Source: Alviniconcha marisindica (lineage: Eukaryota; Mollusca; Gastropoda; Provannidae). From it: 64,000 nt of DNA. The notes beneath the pieces are model-generated. The model ran no database searches. It was not told the origin of the DNA and saw nothing but the letters and a program-made list of their open reading frames with translations. Both the position numbers and the translations under genes were made by a program. Shown piece by piece: positions 12,501 through 27,100 of the stretch. Numbering within the stretch: the stretch's first letter is position 1; each line of letters opens with the position of its first letter. The stretch spans positions 235,001-299,000 of the forward strand of contig JABMCL010000533.1 of the NCBI GenBank assembly GCA_018857735.1, given 5' to 3'.

Positions 12501-15500
12501 CACACAGCAGTTTTTCTATCAGTTTCTCATCTTGTGTGTTGAAAATTGACATTAAAAAAAGTGAAAGTCACTAAATCCGTAAAAGTAAAACGTGACCATG
12601 AGTGCTGCCATTTTGTGCAAAGCAGCCTGCATCAGTGATGTCACAAAACTGGGTATTAAATATGTCATGAAACAGCCTTTCTCTGCTCTTCATTTGTAAA
12701 CAGCATGGCTGTACCCAGAGGAACTCCAATTCAGAGCAGAAAAAAAGAAAGAAAAAAATACTTCTTATGTATGTACATATAGTGAGAGAATGATAAAATG
12801 AACCCATCAGCAGACCTGTTTACCTTTACGCTTTTGGCATACTTATTACTTATTAACATCAGACTATGCCAGTACGCGATTTCTACTCTGATTACTATTT
12901 TATCATGTTGGTGATTTTCCATTCCAAGTTTTGCTTTTCATTGATGTTCCTTTCCACGTTTTTACTTCCGGCCATTTGCATGTTCGGCACAAGACCTTTT
13001 AGCTTGCGTCTGACAACATGTCAGATAGTAGCCAAGAAAGGAAGGCACACAAAGTGGACGACAAATCTGAGGACAACTCAGACTTCAAAGTTGTGGCTGC
13101 AAGAAGAATACAAAAGAAGAAAACTGGGCCAACAAATGTGAAGCAGTGCTATGTACAAGAAAGACTACCACAACACGTGGCCTTTCTTCTTCTTCTTCGT
13201 GGTAGGCAGCCACCTTGCAATGAGCAGAAAACTGCTCAGAGATTATGCTGCACTTTTGGGGGATCTGCAGAGTCCTATAAAGTGGTATAATTTTTTTAAT
13301 TTTTTAATGGACCATTTTTAGGTCCATCCTAGCAAGGAGAACATGTGTTTTGCAAGCTCTGCAAAAAGGACTTTTCATGTGCCCACAGTGGCCAATATGA
13401 TTGCCGAAAGCATATCAAGTCTCAATTTCAAAAACAAACAAACAAAACAAAGCAGGTGTCAACATCAGAAAATGTGAGGGCATTTTTCGTCAACAAATAA
13501 ACACGCACAAAAAACCCAGCCGAAGACGGGACTTGAAACGGCAGGTTATGGCGGCCGATGTCAAAATGTGTGAAATGATAGCTGAAAGCCTGAATTGAAA
13601 CTGCCCCTTGCAGCAGCCGATTCTGTCACAAATATTTTGATAGGTAGGGCCCTTACAAATTTTCATTATTATTATTATTATGGCTTTGTTGTGTCGCACA
13701 CAGTTTCTGTTGCCAGGATATTGTCCTGAAACTTGAAGGTTGTGCCCACAAATAAAACTTAAAAGTCCACCTCACCTACTGAATTTGTTTTTGTTGAGTA
13801 CACATGTTGTATCATGCACACAGTTGTCAAATTTTCATTGTGTCGGGCTGGATGATGCCGGAAGGGTGTTCACCACAAATTACACTTTTTGGTCTGAGAT
13901 TACACTTTTTTGCTGGTTGAAGTACTCCAAATACTTTTACTAGTTTTAGGGGATAAACAGGTCTGCAACAGTTGAAAGTATGTAGATATACATTTTCCGC
14001 TATTTTGGTCAACTTGCATCTTCGGTTTGATTCCCCTTTAAGAAAGAGTTGGTCCCAGCATGTTTTCTTCTACTGTTCTAGGCTGATTCTTTTACAAGAT
14101 CCAATCACATAAACGGTTCAAAATAATGCTATTTATTAGAACAAAACACAACATGCAAATTTTTGGAGTAATCCCCTTTATCAAGCTACAAAATGACACT
14201 TAAAATTAAACGGTGAAAAAATGATGAAAGATGAGATGGAGAGCTAATCCACTTATCTTTTTTTGACATAGCACTGGACTTAGCTCACCCCAAAAATGAT
14301 AGTGGATTAGCTTACCATCTCATTTCTCACTTTTCGTCATTTGCATCATTTAATTGTTGTTTAAGTGTTATGAATGTTGTGTTTTGTTCTAATAAGTAGC
14401 GTTATTTTTAACCTTTTATGTGTTTGGATCTTGTTTTAGAATGATAGCAGTCATTCTTGTTTCATTTTGTTGTTGTTGATTCTTTTACAGTAAAACTAAC
14501 AGTTTTAGGGTTTGTAATTTCATTAAATTGTCCACATTTTAGGGTGAACTTGTGTGGGTTCATCAGTAAACTTTTCCATAACTGACTGACCACTTAAGAA
14601 CAATGTTAAAAGTGTTGACTTTTTATGGACCTTTGCATTTGCATAATTACCGGTTCATTGTAATTAATATTTGCACACACAGGTATGAGGAGGATGTTGT
14701 AGAAGTTAAGCAGCAAAGATATTCGCCCACGTGCTCGTCACCTGCTTCCATTTGACTGCGTGAAAGAAGGGCAGATGATCATGGCTAACTTTAACTATGA
14801 TGAGCCAGAGTCCCGGGGATTCTGGTATGACTGTCTGATCACCAAGAAAAAAGATACCAGAACCCAAAAGGAGCTACATGCTACTGTCTATCTGGGGTAA
14901 GATTTGTCGGGGGGAAAAGGAAGAATTGATGTGTGCTGTTTGTGTGACTGGTGCGCATTTATATGTGTAACTGTAAGTGTATCAAACGTTAAAATATTCT
15001 TCCATCCCCATTGCTTTTGTTTTTCTGTTGTTTTTTCTTTTCTGGAATGGAAGATGTCATTGTTCAACCATACTCTCAGTGTGAAAGTTATGCAAAGCAG
15101 AAAGACGTGAAACATCCCTTGGTGTCTTGTGATTTAATGATCTCAGGACTCAGCTTGAGCATTTGTTGAGTTTATCTTGAGGCTGTTTGGTGTGTGTCAC
15201 GTTGCTTCAAGAGGTGTAGTGTCAATAAACCTGTGTCTTGCAAGCTGGGATGTCCAAATTGGATATGAGGCGGTATCTGTGACTGTAATTCATGCTGATG
15301 TGTTGGTAAAAAGTTACATATCAAAGTAAAGCATTAGTCTTGGCGCTATGAGATGGTTGTAGTGTGAAAGAAATGTGTGTAGGTAGGTTAAAGTAATCAT
15401 GATTCGGACAGTGATCTTGAGTTGGTCACTGTTAGTATATTACAGAAAAATTGAACAAGCCTAGTGTTCCTCTGAACATAAGTGAAACAAAGAAACTGAA

Positions 15501-18500
15501 CTTAATGTGTAGATTAACTTTCATTTACTGAGTTTCCTTTCTTATTTTACACACAACAACCTTCCCCAGTTGCCACTGACACCTTTGTCCAGCTGAACAG
15601 TTGACCCCTTGAGAGAGAAAAGTAGGAATTTAAAAGGTTTTATCACTTGCTTCAGCAACAATTCACTTTATTTAATAGTAATACATGGAAGGATATTCTT
15701 GTGGTTTAGGGTGTTTAGCTCAGATATTTGTAATAATCATAGGTGCAATTGTTCTGCCTGGAGCTGAATTTCCAGATTCACAAAATGTGGCCTTTCCCCC
15801 CTTCTCTGGCACAGTTCGCTTGAAGCACCCAAAAACGTTTGTTGAAATGTGTGAAAAGTACTTCTACTCATGCTGTCCCTTGGCTCAGCATGAGTTCCGG
15901 TTTTGCAGTCAGTTATTTTTCTTTAACCATGAGTAATTCACTAATTGCAAGCCAGCAGCATCCAGTTTGATCACGAAAACCCTTGAAATACTTGATTGTT
16001 CATAAGTTAAAGAGGTGGAAAGCAGCTGCCGTGTAAAAAATAACAAATGGAGGAGGGAGTGAAAACAGGAGAGTGACGAACTTGGTGCACATTTTTGTTG
16101 TGGATATGGAAAGTTGATGCTCCTGTCACACAGTGGTGCAGCTTTGTGTATTGTTTGCAACTGAATTCTGTAGTATTTGGAGTAGCAGCAGTTCAGAGTA
16201 TCAAAACTGTCTGTCATTGTTGAGATCAAGAAAGACACACAAAGTGACAAACTGTTCCAAGAGCTGAAGAACATATGGTACCAACTTCAGAAGCAAATAA
16301 AATTGCCTGCTTGAAAGCTGTGTTGTGCAGTTTTATTGCTGAAAATACAGTGCCGTTATAGGAGATATGAACTGGAAATTTTGCTGTTTTGCTTTTCTGT
16401 AGGCGCCCTAATAATCTTGAAAGCCCTGATCCAATTAATAGCTAGTTCAGACCTAGCTCTAGGCCTGTATATTTTGATTGTCTTCATTGTGAGTGTAACT
16501 TTGAGCTGCACATGTAGTTTAACTTTGGCTTCGAGAATGAGATGCACAAGTTATTAAATTTAGATAAATGATTTTTTTTCTTTTTTCTACACATTCTCTC
16601 ACTCAGTATGAGAATGTGTGTGTGTGAAGGCAACAAGAATAAGAGTGAGATTTTGACTGTTAAAATAAATAGGGAACAGAACATTACAATAAATAGGGAA
16701 CAGAACAGAACAAAAATGCTGCATAAAATTCAATTAATATGCACCCTGATTTTTGCCCTGTGTGTGTTAAAGATTTGTCAGCTTCAGGGGTAGAGGCCTT
16801 GGCCCCCATCAAGAGGCATTGCCCCTGGACCCTACAGGGGGCCACAGAAGGCCCCCAGACCCCCACCTTTCAGGATTCAAACAAATTGGCAGTCCCACCA
16901 ATGAATAATTGATTCAAAACAATATTTCAAGGTGCCGGGGTCTGATGTGTATCTGACTCATGATCACCTGTTTAAACAAACATTTGTTTTATTTAAAAAT
17001 ACCCATCCGATTGAAAAAATGGTTTGGTTACAAGACAACCACAACAAAACTGGGCAGTCTGAACACCTACCAAGTACTAATGAAATCACTAAACAGATAA
17101 ACTCTGCATAACACACTAGAAAAGATGGAAGACCCTATCTGACTCGCAGTCACTTTACCCTGTATAGTATATATACCAAGCTGTATTGCTAGTTGATTGT
17201 GTGGAGTTACAGAAAGTATTCACATACTCTGTTTGCAGTGCTGACTTGATGTCATTGGAGAACTGTCGTTTGCTGTTCCTCACAGAATTGTTTGAAATTG
17301 AGAAACCAGGCACACAGCTGACGGAACAAGACATCCAGCTGGACCCCACAGCTTCACCTGCCAAGCGTAAACCATTTTTTTCCTGTCAGTCTTGTGAAAG
17401 CAAGAAAGTACTGTTGAAAACTTAAACCTCAGCTGCTTTTACACCCTCTCTGTTTCACTCATTGTCTGCTCTCTCAGACTCTCAAGTCAGTTTTGCCCTC
17501 TCTGTAAGAAGCAGAAAGAAAAACAGTGAGCAGTTATACACTTTCATGGAACACATTAAACACCATTGGCACGTATACATGTATACGTGTTTATTGTTGC
17601 ACATCTTGGGTATTCATTAACTGTGATTATAGTGCGTCATTTTGGACGGTAGCACATCAGACACACACATGTTGACAGGAGCCCGGTGTGCACGCATATG
17701 GAATCTATTACTGCATTCAACTTTGAAGTCACAATAGAACCAAACATGAGTTGTGTGCAGCACTGAAGGTTGTTAACTGTTTTGCAGGTCAGAACAAGCC
17801 AGAGTGTGACTTCTGTAAGGACAATCCCCGCCGCAAGTGCAAACATTGTGCATGCTGTGTCTGTGGTGGAAAGAATGAACCTGAAAAACAACTCATGTGT
17901 GATGAGTGTGACAGAGCGTATCACCTTGACTGCCTCAACCCACCACTTACATCTGTACCACCCGATGATGACTGGTGAGTAACCAGTGTGAAGTTGAGCT
18001 GTGTGTGTGGCTGGCTACCAAAGTCAGTACTGTATTGAAGGTGGAATTAGAGTATCAGGGGTTTCTGTTGCTGTGCATGGTTTAACAGGCCAGTTTTCTT
18101 TGCAAATGTGTACTTTGGCATGACACAGACTTCATGCATCAGTTCTACTTGTGGTGCATCACATAACACAACAAAACCACCTTTTGAGTGCTAAAGCTAA
18201 CTGTACATCAGATGATCGGTATTTTAACTTAAAGTGTATGATGGCACAATAAATACAAAACAAAATGACACCCACACCACTGTCTCCACACTGCAGCAAC
18301 ACACAATTGAAATAACAATCGATCGCACAAAGCTTAGACACTAGTTTGAAAATAAAATTTAATTACATTGCATATCAGACATTCAGAGGTGTCGGTCAAC
18401 ATGCTTGATTGAATAAAATCCTTCTAAAATGTATCATCTACTTGCAGTAGTGCTAATTAAGCACCCCAGCTTATGCAAATAGGAATGGGATTCTTGTGAG

Positions 18501-21093
18501 ACTTATAGCCTCATTTCCACTATTGTTTACTACTTCCAGCGATGTCCTTTGTTTAGAGTTTGGTGGAGTTTGAGAGACACTGTGAATTTTCAAAGTTGCG
18601 AGATGGACACACAATAGATGCACAAAAATAAAGAAAAGCCCTACTGTTACTGTTAGCAGTGGCATCAGAGCTTCATCCTTTGAGATTTGAACTGCAAATT
18701 TGGCTCAGTTGCACACTAACAAACTCACAGAGCTTCATCTTTGGAGATTAAACTGGAAATTTTGCAAAGTCAGTTACCCCGTAGGCCCCCTAAAACCTGA
18801 CATTCAGATGCAGATATTTCTGACTTGGGATTGTTATTTTTGAGTGAAAAAAAATCAAAACATGTTGGATATACAAAACACTGTATTCGCAAACTGGGAA
18901 AAATATGAAGTGAGCTGAAACTTTTGTTTGGTGTTTATTATTGATTTTTAAAGCTGTATACTGGGATCATTTGAAACAGTTATTTCCCTTCGCATGGGAT
19001 TTCGTAGTGAAAGGGCAGAGGCTGGTCTGGGGCCAAGTGGGTTAGTCCATAAATTTCCTTCTCAGTAGGACATATTTTGGGTTTCATAGCATGAAGGAGA
19101 CGATGGCAGAGCTGCCAACCACTATGTTTTGGTCGCAGTTTACTACGCCCAAGGGCACTGCACTACACTCATGATCATGTAGCTATGCTCTTCCCCGAAA
19201 AACTGAAATTGTTTATTTTTGATCCTGTGTGGGCATCAAATGCACCAGTAACAAATTACGTGTGTGGGTTGTGCCACAGCCAATGGGCATTCATGGTTGA
19301 ACCAGCTGACCAGCTGCAGACCTGTTTACCCTTACGCTTTTGGCATACTTCTTACGATTTTTAACATAAGACTACGCCAGTACGCGATTTCTACACTGAT
19401 TACGCTTATCATCTCAATAAAAATAAGATTTTATCATGTTAGTGATTTTCCGTTCTGAGTTTTGCTTTTTATTGATGTTTTGTTCCATGTTTTTACTTCC
19501 GGCTGACCAAGACAGCCATTTTCATATTTGTCAAAAGACGTTTTTGCTTGCGTCTGACAATATGTCAGATGGTAGCCAATAAAAGTGGGTATATGAAATG
19601 GATGACGAATCTGAGGACAACTCAGACTTCAAAGTTGTGGCTGCAAGTTTAATACAAAAGAAGAAAAGTGGGCCAACAAGTGTGAAGCAGCACTATCATA
19701 TATACAAGAAAGACTACCGCGACATGTGGCTGTTTCTTCTTCTTTTAGGCAGCCACCTTCAGATGGGCAGAAAACTGCTTGGAGATTATGATGCACCTTT
19801 GGGGGTCTGCAGAGTCCTGTAAAATAGTATATCATTTTTTTTTTTTTTAAATGGACCCTTTTTAGGTCTGTCCTCCAAAGGAGCACATCATGTGTTTTGC
19901 AAGCTCTGCAGAAAGGACTTTATTTGTGCCCACAGTGGCCAATATGATTCCCAAAAGCATATCAAGTTCTGATTTCACAAAAACATTGCGGAGCAGGCGT
20001 CAGTGTCAGGGAATATGAGGGCATTTTTTGTCAACAAAGAAAAACAGGCCAAAGACAACTTGAAATGGCGAGTCACGGTGGCTGATGTCAAAATGTGTGA
20101 AATGATAGCTGCATTGAACCTGCCCCTTGCCACAGCTGATTCTCTCGCACACATTTTGATAGGTAGGGAACTCACAAATTTCCATGGTATTATTATGGCT
20201 TTGTTGTGTACACAGGTTATGTTGTGTTGCACACACAGTTTCTGTTGCCTGGATATTGTCCCGAAGCTTGAAGGTTGTGCCCATAAATAAAACTTAAAAG
20301 TCCACCCCACCTACTGAATTTGTTTTTGTTGAGTACACATGTTGTATCATGCACACAGCTGCCTAAATGTTTATTGTGTCAGTGAGGCTGTATGCATTGG
20401 ATGATGCTGGAAAGGTGTGCTCCACAAATTACACTTTTTGGTCTGAGATTACACATTTTTGCTGGTTGAAGTACTCCGAATACTTGTAGGGTATAAACAG
20501 GTCTACAATAGACGATCTTTGGAAATCCAGGGGACTGCACTCGGTAAGTGCATACAGGCATGGCCTGTATATATATATATACATACAGGTCCATGCCTGT
20601 GGGTGTAGCGCAGAGTAGTCGCGCTTTTGTTGGGGTACACTGAGCATGTAGGCAAGATGACGGATACCCGTAAACAAAGGCAGATAAGGCATCAGCAATG
20701 CCAATCAAGTGCTCACTGTTCATGGGGAACATGCAGATCAGATAGTAGGTTCCCCCAGCTGGTAGTCTGGTATAAATTATAATAGGTCCTTGCCTGAAGA
20801 TCTAAAACTGTCGCAGATCGGCTCTTCTCAGCTGCCGCCTCCATTCAGGGGACTTCACTCTCCCAGAGTAAGAAAACACTGTCAAATTATCTTTGCTTGT
20901 TATTTCCGGAAATCATCTATTGCAGCATTCAGTTCAGTTCATTCATTCAGTTCAGTTCAGTTCCTGCATCACTGCCTGGCAAGACAACTTCCGTTTTCAA
21001 TCATTTGAAATCAACATTGTGAAGCGACAAGCTGAAGGCAAGCTCCCCAGTGATCAATCTTGTCAAAACACTGTGCACCAAACTTTCTGGGAA

Positions 21094-21159
<66 letters not shown>

Positions 21160-24100
21160 ATAGTTTCTGTGCATTGTATGACCAATGCAGAGCGCCCAGG
21201 ATATGAAGTGCAGTGCCTGCTTCTTGGGACTTTTCTGTAGCCCATGGCGGAATGTACGTCGAACGACGTGTAAACTTGAAGCATCACACCAACATAGAAA
21301 GTGATAGTATGCTGAAGATTTCCCATTTTTATGGGTTGTGGGATGCTGTCTTCACAGCATTTGGATATAATTTGAGCAGAGACACTTTTCACAAATTTGT
21401 TTGTAGTGCACAACATTGCTCTCTGTGCAGCCAATCATGCTAGACAACTGTTCTGGCGCATGTTTCCACAAAATCGAATTGCGAAGGAGGACCATCATAT
21501 ATACTGCACCCAAAATCTAATTACTACGCGCAAAATCTGATTTTGCTACACTTAAGTCTAGTGAAGGGTTGGCAGCTCTGCAATGGTCACATGTAATTAG
21601 GATTGCTGACTTTGTGTATGTGTTTGTGTGAGTGTAATATGAAATGTTTGACATAGTTAACACTGTACGTGGTCAATCAAACAGGTACTGCCCAGAGTGT
21701 AAACGAGATGAGAATGAAGTGGTGAAGGCTGGTGAGAAGCTGAAGGAGAGTAAAAAGAAGTCAAGGATGGCGTCTGCAAGCAGCTCCAGTAGCCGTGACT
21801 GGGGAAAGGTGCACCGATCAGGATTTTCTGCCGACTTGCCCCCTGGTGGGCTAGCTGAGCAGAAGTATCCTCTTCCTCTTCCTTTGCTGCGCTTTCACTT
21901 TGGTTCTTCATTTTGTGTCTTTCTGTTGTTTCAGGTTTCTGTAACTGGACTTGTTTGTGGTAAAACCATCATCAAAGTTGTAAGAGAAGCAAAATGTTCT
22001 TTTTTTCACTCCACGTTATCGTTCACATACATCACAAAATGTTGTTCACTGCGGCTTTTGTATTTTTGACAGAAAGTTATAAGTTTAATAGATCATTCCA
22101 GAAATACAGACTGCTTATCAAAGGTCTGGATTTGTCGTGCGTACATTGTTTCTTATTGTTTTTGAATGTTACTTCCTGCTGATACTTGATGAAGGTTGAC
22201 CAGATCTTGCCATCACCACTCTTGGACACATTGTGCATCATGCATGAAAGGCACAAATATGCCAGTTTGTTTTTGGAAGGTCTCTGTGTGTGCACGAAAG
22301 ATGCACACACACACAAAAAAAATCTGAAAGTCCCCCGCATCCTCAATGCAAGAAGTGGAATAGTGCGTGAGGATAGGGATGCCATATCAGCAATGTTTTC
22401 TGTAAGCAGCAAAGCGTACTTGAATGTACTCAGAGCTGCCAACAACTACATTTTGGTTGTAGTTTGCTACGCCCGAGGGCACTGCACTATGCCGCTATGC
22501 TCATGATCAAATCACTGCGCTCTCTTCCCCCCCCCCCCCCTCCCCCCCCCCCCCCCCCCCCCATTGTTTTTTCTTTTTTCGATCTTGTGCATGTGGGCAT
22601 CAGATGTGCCAAAAACTGGCTGTGTGTGTGCCTTTTGTCTCTGTGGTGTTGGTTGTGCCACAGCCAATCAGCGTTCGTGTTTTAAACCAGCTGATCAGTC
22701 GTAGCTTTTGGTTCAATTCCTGCTCTTTTGTGTCACTTCCTGGCGAGACTAACCCATTTTCAATCATTTCAAATCGCCAGGCCGAAGTGAAAGCTGAAAG
22801 CGAGCTCCTGGGTGATAAATCTTGTCAAAACACCGCACACCAAACTTTCCGGGAAGAATATATCTGCAGAAACGTTTCCGTGCACTGTATGATCAACACA
22901 GAGTGCCCAGCATGTTAAATGCAGCGCCTGCTTCTTGGGACTTTTCTGTTTGCCATGGTGGAATGTACGACATTGAATGACGTGTCAACTGGAAGCGTCA
23001 CGTCAACAAAGGAAAAGCGATAGGAAGTACACTAAAGATTTTGCATTTGATGGTTTGTAAGATGCCGTCTTCACAGCATTTGGATGTAATTTGAGCGGAG
23101 ACACTTTTCACAAATTTCTTTGTAGGGCACAACATTGCTCTCTCTGCAGCCAATCATGCTAGACATCTGGCGCACATTTCCGGGAAATTGAATTGGAGAA
23201 CCATATATACTACGCTCAAAATCAAATTACTATGCTTAAAATCTGATTTTGCTACACTTAAGTCTTGTGAAGGGTTGGCAGCTCTGTGTACTGAATGCTG
23301 AATGAGGATTGGAATGAAAAGAAAAGAAAATGTTTTCCCTGCAGTTTGATGAAATTTCTTAGGGTTTGCAGATTGCATGACACTGATGTGTGCAGTGAAG
23401 AATTCAGCTCATAAACATCAGTCTCCTACATTCTGGGCACCATGGCCTTTACAAGACTTAAATGACTGCACCCTAACTCTCACCATTTGCTTGTCATGTA
23501 ACTGACTGTTTGTTTGTTGCTTGAAGAAGGGCTGCCCTGAGAGTCATACTGTTATGAATAACTTCCTGTTGATGCTACAGTTATATCATTTGTTTATCAG
23601 TCATTCTCTGTATATACTCCCTTCATTTGTTCATTCTGGTCATACTTTGGCTGACAGGAAGTCAAGTTTCATCCCAGCTGCTATCGATCTTTGGCTCTCC
23701 TGCTTACTTTGATTGTCGTCTGTTTTACTCTGGAGCCCCTTCTCCCTGCCAGCAACTGTACATATTTTGTCTGATATTCACTAAATTTGATACGGAGAAA
23801 ACATGTGGCTTTAAGAAAATCTGGTGACTGAGTGGCATTTCCAGTGTTGATTAATTTTTATTTAGTATTGAACTTGTTTTGTTTATGATTTTTATTTTTT
23901 TAAAAGTTACTCGAGGTTACAAGTAAAGTGCAGTTACTGTAAAGTGCCATTATGCTATACTTTCCTTGTGTTCTGCATGTCTAAATCCTTAAAACACTTT
24001 TCTGATCTGATTTTAGTGTTGAGAAAGCTGATGGAAACTGTTGGTGGTGTGTTGCAGGGCATGGCGTGTGTTGGCCGAACAAAGCAGTGCACCATCGTAC

Positions 24101-27100
24101 CCTCAAACCATTATGGACCCATCCCTGGTGTGGAGGTGGGCACCATGTGGAAGTTCAGGGTGCAGGTCTGTGTGGAAACACTGCCTTTTTAACATGATGA
24201 CACTCACTGTGTTTTCCCTCTTTGCCTTTTTAATATGACGACACAGCTTTGCCCTTTTTAATATGACAGCATTCACTGCGCTTTCCCTCTTTGCCTTTTT
24301 AATATGACAACACTTGCTGCGCTTTGCCTCTATGACAGCACTCACAGTGCATTCCGTCTCTGCTTTTTTAATATGACAACACTCACTGCGCTTTTCGTCT
24401 TTGCTTTTTTAATATTACAAATATCACTGCAGTTCCCTCTTTGCCTTTTTAATATGTCAAAAATCACAGCACTTTCCCCTCTCACATCTGTAGATGAGGG
24501 AATAGTAGTGACTGATTTGTGGTTTTCCTGAGAAAAATGCTTGGGATCATGGTGGCTGTAGGTACCATGGTGGTGTCAGGAGTCAGTCCCTTGAAGGGGT
24601 CTGGTAGTGAAGCCAGCTGTTGACTAATGCACATCTGGATGTTTTGAAATGAACAGTGCTTGTGGTACCATGACAAAAGTTGTGTGTTGTGAAGGCAGGG
24701 ATATTCTTGTCGAACTGCTGGATCCCTGTTAATTGAAACATTTAACTTTTATGCAGCAACAGAATATAGAATATATATGACTACATGCCAAAAGGTGTGC
24801 AAGAAAAGAGGACAGAGGTACTACAAATAAAGTTGACAAGATCTGAGTGAGTAATGCATTTTCTAAATGAACACATGTGAAGTCATCCACCAATGAAGGG
24901 AGAAGGCAGTGCTGCTCTTCGTTGCCGAGAAATTTGACCTTCAGTATGATTTGTGACAGTATGTTGTACATCACACATTACAATAAGCCCTCATCACTGT
25001 GCTGCTAATCATGCAGTCAACTGCAAAATACCATCTGAACTTACAAGATGTGATCCACGTGAATATTACCAAGTGAATGGTTGTTATTCTGTGTCACAGA
25101 GAACAGCATGCTATGCATGGTTTGTTGTAATGGATAACGTTAAAAAAACAGCCCATCTTGAACCTTTCTAAACGAGTAACACATTTTGTAACATGAATGG
25201 TTATTCTTTACTAGAACAATAATTATGAGACAAGGAATGTTGGATGATTTTTTTTTCTCTTTCAAATTTAAGATTTTTTGAGATAAACAGCAAATGTAAG
25301 CAATATGTCAGACATTACTGCTTTAACAAGATGTGCAATGTTGCTTGTTTCTTGATGAAAATGATAAATCAGTAAAAGTTTTTATTACTGTAAAGTATAA
25401 GACATAACTATTGCCATGTGAACAGTTTTTGCTGCGTTACACAAAATAGCTTGTCTAACTTTGTTGTAGTGGATAACACAGTGTTAATGACACCACTTGT
25501 TACTTTGTTTTTCATAACAAAAGAAGTAATAACTTTTTATTTAAACACACAGCAACCAAGGGATACAAGGGATTGGGATGCATGCACACTGGAGTGGGCG
25601 GGGCTTAGCTAACTAAGAATAAAGTGCTACGTGTGGTTATGAAGAGGAAAAACAAAACACAACTTGCAAACGTTCAACAGAATTAATTTCCATATCCAAG
25701 CTATGCTGTCATAATGTATGCTGGAAATATTTTGTCGAATGAAGTTTATTATGCTGTTGACATGCTTCATTAACGTGCCATATACTTGTAATTGCATTTG
25801 TTGTAATAAAAATTATGATTGTGGATTAAAAACATTCTTACACCATCCCCTCTAGGAAATGAACTTTTGCCCTCGTCATGATCCAGTAGGAAGGTTCGTT
25901 TATGTTGCTAGGGGTTTTGTAACTTCAGAAACGTCCACCTAAACATCACTGCAGAGTGGTGGCCCCAAAATATACCCGCTCCCCCTCCCCCACCCTCCTC
26001 CCCCGCCCTCCCCTTTGGGATGGACCAGTTTATTATGATTTTATCCTGGGGCCCTGTAGAGGTTTAGTTTGAGAAACAAAAACACCACCACAGTGAGAAA
26101 ACAACTTCCATTGGACTGGGCAGAACGTAATTATCTTCAGTACATCCCTAATGGTTCCCCAAACACGAATCGTGACAGGAGATATGTTTCCCATTGCACG
26201 AGATATGTTTCAAACACAATTGTTTTCCCTCCACTGCTGAAATGTAGGCACGATGCTATTCCCAGGAAATGGATAGACTGACTGACTTTGTTTGGGCTTG
26301 ACTGTGAGCAAGAAGCAGTGATAAAAGAACTGTTTGAAGCATGTGGATGGGATTATGTTCATGAAATGTCTCTTTCTTTCCTGAATTTCGACGAGACATT
26401 TCTTTCCAAGAACAGTTTTGTCCAGCCATTTTTTGTCTCTGATGATAATACCACTGTAGTGAGTGTTGAGCCAGAGACTGAAAGGAAGGATGATAGTTGT
26501 GCCAGTGCCATCAATGTAACTGCAAGTGTTGATGTGAGCCATTCAGGTCAAGGAAACGAGGGCCCTGAACTGGATGGTAACAGACAGGAATGTGTCTTTG
26601 TTTTGGTTCCCCGTGTGTAACCTGTGTTAGGCAGCAGTGGTTGGGCCATGGGCAGGGTGTTTACAAGAGAAATTCTAGGATCAAGAAGAAACTATATAGG
26701 AAATTTTGGTTTATGATGAATATGCGTGGACATCCTTATGTTTGTAAAAAGGAGACTGTGATCTGTTGAGACCACATTGATGGAACTGTTGTGCATGTGC
26801 TTAGAGAGATCATGCTGGAGTGTGTCCTAAAATTAGTTAGAGGGCTCTATCCCAATCCACCCGACACTCCATATGTCAGACACAGGTGGTGGTAAAGGTA
26901 GGCGACGTTTTCTTTTCTGCTTCTGTTATTGTGTGTCTACATCTCAGCATGCATGTGTTGATGAGCACCTGTGTTGCTATTTATACATAACTCACATGCA
27001 GCAGCTCTGCCCCTTTTCTCTTCCAAACTCTGCCCTTTTTCTCTTCTCTTCTCTTCAGATCTGTTTTCTTTATTTTGCATGTCTTGTGGTCTATTGAATA

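Larger units (their letters stand above)
11851..14682 (+). other. UHRF1 intron 4
   Basis: Most of the second half is a TTAA-flanked element (12434-14041) that itself contains a hAT-like element (12811-13965). The rest, 11851-12433 and 14042-14682, shows no gene or structured repeat that I can recognise. Confidence 0.7.
19107..21580 (+). mobile_element. hAT-like element B, copy 2, split by nested insertions
   Basis: It starts CAGAGCTGCCAACCAC and ends GGGTTGGCAGCTCTG, inverted repeats of about 14 bases, flanked by cgatgg on the left and caatgg on the right (five of six bases equal). Its own sequence is 19107-19316 and about 20920-21580; the middle is a hAT-like A element plus a MITE. The frame at 21213-21443 includes [10 protein letters not shown] and HVNLKHH-like BED-finger remnants followed by [16 protein letters not shown]. 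An (AT)n run at 21096-21157 expands a short ATATAT present in copy 1. Confidence 0.7.
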
